NCBI GenBank assembly: GCA_021399445.1
Contig: JAJTUQ010000004.1
Span: 3,038,001-3,102,000, forward strand
Direction of reading: 5' to 3'
Length of the DNA stretch: 64,000 bases
From: Xylogone sp. PMI_703
Taxonomy: Eukaryota; Ascomycota; Leotiomycetes
Shown here in pieces: positions 35,871-44,617 of the stretch. Within the stretch, counting starts at the first letter, position 1; each line of letters opens with the position of its first letter. The notes under the pieces are model-generated. The model worked only from the letters and a program-made list of their open reading frames with translations. It did not search any database and had not been told where the DNA came from. The position numbers were made by a program, and so were the translations under genes.

Positions 35871-36504
35871 ATGTTCGGCACAAGGATCAGACTCCCTCGT
35901 CCCATCTCTCTCGACACTGGTGACTATGCTACCGTGACCAACACAAGGGCTGATACAGATACTGAATCCATCGCGCCTCTTTTGAGCGAAACTCGTGAGA
36001 CTAACTACCGTGAAACTCTTCCTAGCCCATATAACTCTACGCGCCGACCCGCAGTTCGTGTCTATACATGGAAAGAGCAAGACCATCTAGATGACGACAC
36101 TATTGTTATCATCTCTGTTCCTATCGTCCCTTTGAACAAACCTGTGGAAACTACCCAGCGAAGGTAAGCACAAAGTTTGAAATCATGAGGGGCGTCAAAT
36201 ATGGGTAAGTCTATTTGCTGACACTTGACCGAAAAGTCGTCGGAAGTCTATTATCGGCAAACTCAAGTCTAGCAACCAGACCAAGTTGAAGATCATAATA
36301 TTACCCCTAAGTGAGTGCAAGAAGCACTTCGCAAGAGATTCTGAGGGCGTGTATAGAGGAACAGAACCAGAAAGAGAATGGACGGCCCAAGAGTTGGAAG
36401 CTAGGTATGGAAAATACAGAGCCTTCTTGCCTATGCCTACCACAAGAACCACACCTGCAGTTGCGACAGGTGGCTATATTGCTCCTGGGTATGGATATAT
36501 GTAG
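35871..36504 (+). CDS. Small unrecognised protein, two exons
   Basis: Exons 35871-36163 and 36237-36504 (73-nt intron) give 186 aa. I do not recognise it. The N-terminal half is Thr/Arg-rich with one hydrophobic patch (DDTIVIISVPIVPL). The C-terminal half starts with a basic RRKSIIGKLKSS segment, then KLKIIILPLSECKKHF and ERWTAQELE-like polar sequence, and ends GYIAPGYGYM. No signal peptide or membrane helix is clear. The frame closes exactly across a canonical intron (GTAAGC...AAAAG), which supports a gene, but conservation is unknown. Confidence 0.55.
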
Positions 36505-36927
36505 TCCATACAATTATTTGGATGGGAACTTTAATGGTATAGGAGTATCGTGGAGTTTGATGCAGGTCTACACACTTTAAATGTTCAAGCAAAATGGGGG
36601 CGTATGACGGGGATGGTAGCGACTTGGCCCTCAACATCATTGGAAGCTGGGTGGTCTTGTCATTTATGGAGTTGCCGTTAGCCAGTTTATAATATACCAG
36701 ATTTGTCGTGTTACCATAACCTGCGTTCCACCTATTATTCGTTAACACTTGGCTAAAGAGCAGATGATAGCTATGCTATTGAGTCTGCTTAGATGTGGTG
36801 CACACATAATTGACAGTATAGGGGCCAGGTGTATGTCATGCAGAGAATGCAGGTATTGCTGCAATTATCATTTCTCTAAAATTACAAGGTTCTCCATGGA
36901 GACTATGTCGTCTGCAATTTGACTGAT
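36505..36927. other. Convergent 3' region, no gene seen
   Basis: About 420 bp between two convergent genes, with no feature recognised beyond probable 3' UTRs. Confidence 0.5.
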
Positions 36928-38492
36928 CTATGCATAGAAATTGACAGTATCCTTCTTCTTTGCTTGCACTGGAGAGACTGTTAGTATATTGTGTTTCCAA
37001 TAAAGAGGAAACAGATTGTATGCAATACTCACCTTCAGCAATTGCGTCAACATAATGCTCGTGACTGATCTTGTTCTTTCCCATCCTTAAAGCAATCATA
37101 CCAGCCTCTACACACACTGCCTTGAGTTGGGCCCCACCAAACTCATCTGTGCTTCGAGCCAGTTCTTGCCAGTTTACCGCATCATCGACCGTCATCTTTC
37201 TGCTGTGGATTTTCAAGATCTGTGCCCTTGCCTCTTCGTTAGGGAGGGGGAATTCGATCTTTCTATCGAGACGTCCAGAACGCAGTAACGCAGGATCAAG
37301 AACATCGATGCGATTTGTAGCAGCGAGGACTTTGATTCGGTCGTCAGATGCAAAACCATCAAGTTGATTCAGTAGTTCAAGCATAGTTCGTTGAACTTCT
37401 CTGTCTCCACTCTTCTCGCTATCGAACCGTTTGGTACCAACGGCATCCAACTCATCGATGAAAATAATTGCCGGGGCCTTCTCTTTAGCCAGCGCAAAAC
37501 AATCTCGGACCAGTTTAGCACCGTCGCCAATAAACATTTGCACCAGTTGAGGACCAGCTAATTTCAGGAAAGTGGCTTCTGTTTGTGCAGCACAAGCTCG
37601 TGCCAAGAGGGTCTTTCCTGTACCAGGTGGTCCGTACATGAGCGCACCTAGAGATATTGATTAGCACGTATAGTTGTGATGGGGACTAATGAAGCTGGTA
37701 TACCTTTGGGAGCCTTAATGCCAATCTTCTTGAACCGGTCCGCTTCCTTCATCGGCCATACAATAGCTTCAACTAACTCTTCGATCTGTTTATCTAGACC
37801 GCCGACATCGCTGTATTTTTCTGTTGGCTTCTCATCAACCTCCATAGCCTTCACTCGACTATCATATTCGGCAGGTAATGTGTCTAACACCAAATATGAA
37901 TCCTTGTTGACACCAATGAGGTCACCGGGCTTAAGCTTCTCAGGATCTACTAAACCGATTAGAGGGAGGAATATGGTTTGTCGAGTAGATGTCTTGATAA
38001 CAGCAGATTTTCCAACCCGCGTAGCATCGAGGTCAATATTCGCCCCTTCCTCTGCAGATTCAGCTGTTGGATCGAGGTCGAGGAGCTCAACTACATTTCC
38101 AACAAGATATGGTAGTTGTCTAATGGCTGTATTAGTTTGAGGCAGTCCCTATCATAAATTGGCACAAATTACCGATTGTTTTCAATTTTATCAAGATTAT
38201 CTTTGATTTTCTCTCCCATAGTAGCCTTCTCATGTGATAATCGTTGAAACTCGCTCTTCATTATTCGTGAATCGTTTTCCAGCAGTCTTTTCCTGGTGAG
38301 AATATCTTGTGTGCTTAAACTATAGATTTCCTCATCTATTGGGTCTTCTTCCTTTTCTTCTGGTTCAGCATCTTTCATCTCTGCATCGCCATTTTGTTGA
38401 GGCTTCTTGTTATTCTTGTCTCCATCTCCACTGTCCTTCTTATCCTCCCTCTGCTCTCTCTCGAGATCGTCAAGATCTTCTAATGTAGACAT
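36928..38492 (-). CDS. RPT5: 26S proteasome regulatory ATPase subunit 6A
   Basis: Four exons, 38492-38173, 38119-37704, 37647-37033 and 36977-36928, give 466 aa. It is an AAA ATPase of the 19S base that unfolds ubiquitylated proteins. The N-terminal acidic segment and coiled coil are followed by the OB domain ([16 protein letters not shown]). The AAA module has Walker A GPPGTGKT at 251-258, Walker B IIFIDE at 306-311 and the second region of homology near [12 protein letters not shown]. The last exon encodes only 15 residues ending NFYA, the C-terminal hydrophobic-Tyr-X motif that docks in the 20S alpha ring and is expected for Rpt5. The N-terminal part is longer than yeast Rpt5. Intron 1 must use the second of two AG acceptors to keep frame. 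Confidence 0.96.
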
Positions 38493-39390
38493 TGTTATTT
38501 TCGATATGTGTGGGAGTTATAAATGAGCGTTAGTGGGGCGTAAGTGGTAGTATACGGTATAGAAAATGCCGTAGGAGTAAGTGACGTTTATGTGGTTTCT
38601 AAGCTTCTGATGGACCTTAGAGCTTCCACCTCGTTAGCTTCGCCTGTAAGGCAGCCCAGGTCGCGTAATCTATATGCACGTGATGCGCTGTCATTACTAA
38701 GTACCTTTAGTATGGGCTAGGCTGAGTGGTGAGATATCTTGAGATCGTTGCCTTCTACAAGCTTCTTCTCATCATCTCCACACCACGCTCGCTCGCCATC
38801 ACGAAGGAAGTTATTCTGTCGCTTCAAACGCCATAAAAGTTGCCTCGCACCTTTCTGGCGGCAGTTACTAACACCTACGATTTCGGAACTTCACAGACGC
38901 CTTCACTGGTTCTTCGTTCTGAGAAGATTTCAACTCGTGAAACGGCAGCGACTTCTTCACCCTTACAGAGTATTCTGGGGACTATCAGTTGGCACTATTC
39001 TCGCATCGTTCTAGTTGTATATTCTACATCAATAAGAACTGCGATATCATTCATTTAAAATATCTCCTTGCCCCAGGAATTGTACGATTGTCGTAGGGCG
39101 TGGGTTGGCTTGGGAGAACGGGAATAGGGGCGGACAAACGGGGTTCAGTTACTCTCGGCAGACACCGTGGAGGGACTTCACTCAACGAAAGTTTAGTCAA
39201 CGTCTTCAGAGTGCATTCTCCACTCTTTGTCAAACTCTCAACCACGCTTCTTTGCCAAAAACCTACCAGAGATCTAAAGACCCGTGCAACTGTATCGCGC
39301 AAAAGAAAGGAAGTCCGAAAGCGACCGATACGCCGCGTAGCGTTCGACCCTTTAGATAATATTTATCTATCTAAGCCATACAGGCCAAAG
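38493..39390. other. Divergent promoter of RPT5 and TFIIB
   Basis: About 900 bp shared by two divergent housekeeping genes. It contains CACGTG at 38677-38682. The TFIIB frame remains open upstream to 39100 but the encoded Arg/Thr-rich sequence does not belong to TFIIB and is read as leader. Confidence 0.55.
38677..38682. promoter_or_regulatory. CACGTG E-box in the RPT5/TFIIB promoter
   Basis: CACGTG 185 bp from the RPT5 ATG. Possible bHLH site, inferred only. Confidence 0.3.
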
Positions 39391-40506
39391 ATGATCGCTC
39401 CAACGGCGGTGGACACTAGGTCGCCAGAATGGTCGCAAAATCTTAATATGACGTTGGTGTGCAAAGACTGCAAGGAGTTCCCGCCAAATCTTGTTGAGGA
39501 GTTCTCTTCTGGAGACATGGTTTGTGGCTCCTGCGGTCTTGTACTTGGTGATCGTATTGTCGATACTCGATCCGAATGGAGAACGTTCTCGAACGACGAT
39601 CAAGGAAACGATGATCCGTCTCGTGTCGGTGATGGAGCAAACCCCCTCCTTAATGGTTCCCAGTTACAGACTACTATCGCATACGGCGACGGTGGCGCTC
39701 GAAGCCGTGATCTACACCGCGCCCAAGGTAAATCTACAGCGGATAAAGCTACAAAATCACTCCTTGCAGCATACAAAGAGATTGGTGCTCACTGCGATGC
39801 CGTTAATATTCCTAAGAACGTGTCTGATACTGCAAAACACTTGTTCAAACTTGTGGACGATGCCAAAGCGTTCAAAGGCAAGTCTCAAGAAGCCATCATT
39901 GCCGGCTGCATCTTCATCGCCTGCCGCCAGTGCGGTGTTCCCCGAACCTTCCGAGAAATATACGCCTTAACAAAGGTTTCCAAGAAGGATATTGGCCGAA
40001 CTTTCAAGGCTTTGGAGAAGTTCTTTGCGTCAGACAGTGCAGGCAAGGCTGCGATGGCTAGTGCTGCTGGTGGTAAGTTACGCGCATTTGATTCCTTATT
40101 CTTACAAGTGGTTAACAGTACAATCAAAGGAACACTTACATCCACAGACAAGTACCAGACTACTACATCCACAAATGCTAAGGATCTCTGTCTCCGATAT
40201 TGCAGTCAGCTTGGCTTGAAGAATCAGCAGTTCGTTAAAGTCTCACAAGGTCTGGCAGAGAAAATGTCAACTGTTGGTGATCTCGCCGGACGATCTCCTT
40301 TGTCTGTTGCCGCTGCCTGCATCTATATGGCATCATACCTTCTAGGCAAGCCAAAATCTGCGAAGGAAATCTCACAGGTTGCTGGTGTCAGTGATGGTAC
40401 CATCCGTACTGCTTACAAGTATTTGTATCAGGATCGGGAGAGATTGATCGAGCCAGAGTGGATTGCAGACGGTAAAGGCAAAATGGAGAACCTCCCGGCT
40501 AGTTGA
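39391..40506 (+). CDS. SUA7: Transcription initiation factor IIB
   Basis: TFIIB bridges TBP at the promoter and RNA polymerase II. The zinc ribbon is visible at residues about 24-45 (CKDC ... CGSC), followed by the B-reader/linker (TRSEWRTFSND). Two cyclin-like repeats follow: one from STADKATKSLL to FFASD, and the second from TSTNAKDLCLRYC to the C-terminus (RSPLSVAAACIYMASYLL). A 75-nt segment at 40073-40147 begins GTAAGT and ends ACAG. Removing it joins AAG to DKYQ between the two repeats, giving 346 aa, the family length. Because 75 is a multiple of three and contains no stop, unspliced RNA still encodes a 371-aa version. The start at 39391 is the ATG nearest the zinc ribbon. Confidence 0.95.
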   Translation: MIAPTAVDTRSPEWSQNLNMTLVCKDCKEFPPNLVEEFSSGDMVCGSCGLVLGDRIVDTRSEWRTFSNDDQGNDDPSRVGDGANPLLNGSQLQTTIAYGDGGARSRDLHRAQGKSTADKATKSLLAAYKEIGAHCDAVNIPKNVSDTAKHLFKLVDDAKAFKGKSQEAIIAGCIFIACRQCGVPRTFREIYALTKVSKKDIGRTFKALEKFFASDSAGKAAMASAAGGKLRAFDSLFLQVVNSTIKGTLTSTDKYQTTTSTNAKDLCLRYCSQLGLKNQQFVKVSQGLAEKMSTVGDLAGRSPLSVAAACIYMASYLLGKPKSAKEISQVAGVSDGTIRTAYKYLYQDRERLIEPEWIADGKGKMENLPAS

Positions 40507-40941
40507 AAGGGTGATACCGTTCTACTGGGGAAAGTTGACTGAGACGGTGGATGGCTACTCAGGAGTTTTTTGCCATCTTCGTTCAACGCCTTCGTTTTGG
40601 TCTTTGATCGGTTATTTTTTGCTATGCAGATCCTCAATGAGAGTTGATTTCTACAGCAGGGTACAATTGACATGGGTCACTGCATATGAGCTAAATTGAC
40701 AGGGAATTTGACCTGGGAGGAAAAACTCATCATAGACGCAGTTTGTTGCATTAGACAGCTGGAAAAAGCAGTCATCATGCAGCTTTGTGATAATAGACTA
40801 ACGTTGCTAGTTAATATTAAGGCATAGAATGTAATCTGTCATATCAGTCGATGTTCCCTATTGAAGTTGTGCATAGAATTTTTCAAGCAGAGTTCCAGTT
40901 CGTGTTTGTTCGCCTGTTCTCATCACCATTTCATCTTGTTT
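40507..40941. other. Convergent 3' region, no gene seen
   Basis: About 435 bp between the ends of TFIIB (+) and the NADAR gene (-). Only probable 3' UTR sequence. Confidence 0.5.
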
Positions 40942-41644
40942 TCATTCTGAAGTTGAAGAATGATCTCCTTTCCTATTCTCCCGGGCCTTTTTCTTTGCCG
41001 ATACCCGATCCGTTTCGTGGGCCCTTTTCTTCGATTCCTTCACTGCTTTCTGCTCCACTCCGTCCTCCTTTCGAATCCTTTCCCTTGCCTCCATTAAGGC
41101 TTTCCCCAAGAGGTTTAAACCCCATCTATGCCTCTGACTCCCAGCATTCTTCTCTCCAAACCCAACACCCCAAATCCTATCCATGGGGCTCGCTTCTACG
41201 AGTTCCCTTTTCCCCGTAGCAAGAAGTTTCTGTTTCAACCCTTCATCTTCTGCCAAGCTATACACGAACTTGCAATATGAGCCTCCAGTCACAATACGTG
41301 ATCGGTTCTTCTTCCAGACATCGTCATCAAAATTCCGGACCTTCCGTCCCAATGATTTTTGCTCTCTTGGGGATGTCGTCTCCAAGATCTTTGCTCCAAT
41401 TTCATGATCCTCAAATAAGACGGCCTTTTGATACATCATGTACCTTGTTTAACTTTAGTTAATTAAACTCTCATTTGACTATATTTCCTTACTGTTCAGC
41501 TGAGCTATACGTTATAGCTTTATCAGCATCCTGAAACGGGCTCTCGTGCCATTGTGAAAGAAATCCATATTCGGATCCGTGTGGCTTCCAGAAGTATATC
41601 GGACCCTCTTGCTCTTCTTTGCTAGTATCTTCCATTCTTGACAT
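40942..41644 (-). CDS. NADAR-domain protein (DUF1768/YbiA-like) with basic tail
   Basis: Two exons, 41644-41493 and 41443-40942 (49-nt intron), give 217 aa. The NADAR fold is shown by YFWKPHGSEYGFLSQWHESPF (here residues about 17-37), then the conserved YSSAEQYMMYQKA, GRKVRNFDDDVWKKNR and the later WGVGF / NLLGKALMEAR motifs. Bacterial YbiA/RibX-type members hydrolyse N-glycosidic bonds of riboflavin intermediates, and other NADAR proteins remove ADP-ribose from guanine. Which activity applies here is not decidable from sequence. The last 40 residues are strongly basic (KKRAHETDRVSAKKKAR), suggesting nuclear or nucleic-acid binding. The first ATG gives a three-residue longer start than the internal Met4. 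Confidence 0.88.
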
Positions 41645-42325
41645 TTCACTAGAAAATAGATCTGCCTGAGATCTGGACTTAGATTATTTGGATTCTAGAG
41701 AGCCGATACGATTACAGGAGAAAGGCACATAATTTGTATTTTAGAGCCTTCGAGACAAGAGATCCCGACTGACTCACCCCGTAGTTAATTGCTTGAATTA
41801 TACTTTATCTGGCGTCGAGTCCATAGCTTCAGTGAATTAAGAGAAATGGGCAGTCAGCCTTGTCTGCCATGAGGCGTTTTACAATGCCCAATCATAGAAA
41901 GCATATGTACAGCCTCACCGGCGGTGACTCAACAAAGATAAATGGTTGAAGGAAAATAGTTTTTCGGGATAGAATAACAAAATGCAACGCACTACGAAAC
42001 ATTGAGTCACAAGGTCTCAATAAAAGCTAAGATTTGTCTTGAAGTAGCTGTCAAATGCGTTAATACAGTAATGCGAGACGTTTTAGTGGAGCAGCTCGAG
42101 TCATTGACACTAACGGGTGCTTAGAAAGTCTGGGGTAATCTAATCGTCGTGCCGAGGCATCGTAGCCTTTACCGAGTGCTGTGCGGGCGGAGCTATGCTT
42201 ACTTCGACTTCAAATTGCTCATGCGATACGCTATTCTGACCTTTCAAGTTTCTTTCTCAAGCATTAAACACCTCAGAGTATCTCATATTAATACGATACA
42301 ATCCAATTTCTTCTAAAAACACAAA
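41645..42325. other. Divergent promoter region
   Basis: About 680 bp between the NADAR gene (-) and the hydratase gene (+). No coding or RNA feature recognised. Confidence 0.5.
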
Positions 42326-43444
42326 ATGAGCGGTCCAGGCGCAGGCTTCGAATATCCCCGTCAAGAGGTATCATGGCTCAAGAGAGATGTCCTCCTCTTC
42401 GCAAACAGTATTGGTTGCACGGTGGATGAGTTGCACTTCCTATACGTATGTTCTGCTTCGAGTTAGATGGATCAGTCCTAATGTTCGGAAATATAGGAAC
42501 TACACCCCAACTTTGCAGTATTCCCAACATACTCAGTAATCCTCCGTAAGCACACCTTGGTACGGCCAGGAAGCTCTAAAAGCTAACACGCAGGGTAGCA
42601 TTCAAACACACCACCCAAGAAGTGATTGACTTCTATGCATCTCAAAGCCGAACTCCCATTCCTGGCGTCCCCAAATTTGACACCCGCCGCGTAGTCGATG
42701 GTCAACGGCTCATGACCTTCTACAAGCCCCTACCACCAACCTCAGCCGGAAAGACATTTGAGATGCGCAGCAAGGTCATTGGCGTATATGACAAGGGAAA
42801 GGCCGGTTCTGTTGTTGAAACACAACAGGACCTAGTCGACAAAGCCACCGGAGAGCTTTACTCCCGAGCAGTAGGAAGCGCCTTCTATGTTGGGCAGGGC
42901 AACTGGGGCGGACCTAAGGGACCAGCGACACAGAACTTCCCTCCACCGAAGGACAAGAAACCAGACGCTATTGTAACTCACCAGACTAGGCCTGAATCAG
43001 CCCTTCTCTATAGGTAAGCTTTTCAAACTTGTCCAAGCTCAATAAGAGCTGTTTGCGCTGCCTGATCTCTAAGTATCAGAGCTAACAAGTGAAAATAGAC
43101 TTAATGGAGACTATAACCCTCTCCACGCCGACCCCGAGCCCGGAAAAGCCATGGGCTTTGGCGGTACCATTATGCATGGTCTCTCGACCTGGAACTTCGC
43201 AGCCCATGGACTCCTCAAGGAGATTGGAGGCAGTGATCCCAAGAATATCAAGGAGTATCAAGCTCGATTTGCTTCTCCTGTCAAGCCGGGTGACAAGCTT
43301 GTGACTGAGATCTGGAGAACCGGAGAGGTTGACAAGGATGGATGGGAGGAGATCAGATTCCAGACATCGGTGGAAGGCGGGAAGATTTGTTTGAGTAATG
43401 GAAGGGCTCTAATGAAGCCAGTTAAGAAGAGCAGTAAGCTGTAA
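42326..43444 (+). CDS. Peroxisomal enoyl-CoA hydratase 2 (MaoC-like double hotdog)
   Basis: Four exons, 42326-42445, 42497-42545, 42599-43013 and 43099-43444, give 309 aa. The protein corresponds to the hydratase-2 part of multifunctional beta-oxidation enzyme type 2. The N-terminal half holds the non-catalytic hotdog (FAVFPTYSVILPF, PGVPKFDTRRVVDGQR). The C-terminal half has the R-specific hydratase signature LLYRLNGDYNPLHADPE (catalytic Asp and His), then FGGTIMHGLSTWNFAAH. It ends in SKL, a perfect PTS1 peroxisomal targeting signal. It would hydrate trans-2-enoyl-CoA to (R)-3-hydroxyacyl-CoA. It is a stand-alone hydratase rather than fused to dehydrogenase domains. Intron 2 uses the second of two AG acceptors (5 nt apart). 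The first would give an immediate stop. Confidence 0.94.
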
Positions 43445-44006
43445 ACTAGAAGCAGTGGGATTATTTAGTCAAAAAGCGATATTCATATCTAAGGAACTTA
43501 CGTATTGTCTTCTAAGCTACTCCATATCTCTAATTGTGAAACTATAGTTCTAGAAAGGTAGACTTACTCGTATCCTACCAGCTTGATTGCTCGATTAGTA
43601 TATATACTTTCTCCTTGCACTCAAGTTTGCTATCAAGCGTGCTTTTTAATAATCCACAAGTCGGGATGCATTTTAAAATGCATGCATGCATCTAAGAACC
43701 TTCTAAGCGTACCATAAACAAAAAGAAACGTTCACACACAACTCTCCTGCCCGTTAACCTAAAGTCATCTCAACTAGAAATGAGCGCTTAAAACCTTTGT
43801 ACCTACTGATCCTAAGTGCTTAACCCCCGGAGTCCCAAACAAGATCTGTTACGCAAAGAATACTCAACCTCCAAAACTCAACCACCACAAACAAGATCAT
43901 TACAACCATCAATCCAGATTATTTACAGACTGAAACGCTTGAAAGGCTCAGTGCAGTCACCACAGCTTACCTGTATCAACCTCAATAAGTCCCTCCAAGG
44001 TATTGC
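43445..44006. other. Intergenic before tRNA
   Basis: Contains the palindrome at 43666-43683. The 44 bp just upstream of the tRNA are CT/CA-rich. No other gene seen. Confidence 0.5.
43666..43683. repeat. 18-bp perfect palindrome
   Basis: ATGCATTTTAAAATGCAT reads identically on both strands and is directly followed by further GCATGCATGC units. Confidence 0.85.
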
Positions 44007-44123
44007 GGCCTGGTGGCCTAATGGTAAGGCGTTGCTTTCCGGCTCGGTTCTGCACCACGATTCCGTGGCAAGGTTCCTATTCCTGTCTGGCAAAGATTGC
44101 GGGTTCGAGTCCCGTCTGGGTCG
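44007..44123 (+). tRNA. tRNA-Arg (anticodon CCG) with intron
   Basis: Full cloverleaf. The acceptor stem is GGCCTGG (44007-44013) with CTGGGTC (44116-44122), including three wobble pairs. The D arm is GCCT-AATGGTA-AGGC (44016-44030). The anticodon stem is TTGCT (44032-44036) with GGCAA (44089-44093), the variable loop AGATT, and the T arm GCGGG-TTCGAGT-CCCGT (44099-44115). Discriminator base G at 44123. The anticodon loop starts TT-CCG-G at 44037-44042. A 45-nt intron (44043-44087) sits at the canonical position one base 3' of the anticodon. A-box and B-box (GGTTCGAGTCC) promoters are intact. The identity rests on CCG being positions 34-36. The wobble-rich acceptor makes me a little cautious. 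Confidence 0.82.
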
Positions 44124-44617
44124 TTTGTATCTTTTGCTTTTTTGGAACCCTTTTTAAGGAAATGTAGACTTGTTTTGCTCTCCTTTTTGGTATAATTTAC
44201 TAGTTGGAGTAGGACTTATGGGGGCTATCTTTTAGTTCAGTTTCGCTTGTGGTTTGTAGCTTCTCTACCGGGATGCTTCAATAAGGGGAGGGTACCAAAG
44301 GATACTGCGACAACAGTTTCTAGAATCTTTCATGGATCGCATTTTTGTTCTTCTACGCTCATGAATAACCGCAAAGTATAATACAAAAAATATGAAACAG
44401 AAGAATGGTGGTATCTCGAATGACGAAAATGACGAAAAAACCAGGAAGAAAAGATGCCCAGTATCGCTTGCAACTTTGATGAATAATCCAACATGTACAG
44501 AAATCCATAGCAAGTGACAGCGTATGTATACCTCCGCTAGCAAGCAGGAGAACATAATCTGGGTACCTTGGTGCAGAGAAAACAACTAAAGCCTCATCCA
44601 ACTTAGTTGAACAAGCC
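44124..44617. other. Intergenic, 3' flank
   Basis: About 490 bp between the tRNA and the 3' end of the minus-strand coiled-coil gene. Only the T-run terminator and a probable 3' UTR. Confidence 0.5.
44138..44143 (+). terminator. RNA polymerase III T-run terminator
   Basis: Six T residues 15 nt after the tRNA, preceded by a weaker TTTT at 44132-44135. Confidence 0.7.

Noticed and set aside
39100..39390. Upstream in-frame extension of TFIIB
   Set aside because: Adds 97 Arg/Thr-rich residues before a zinc ribbon that normally lies near the N-terminus. More likely 5' leader.
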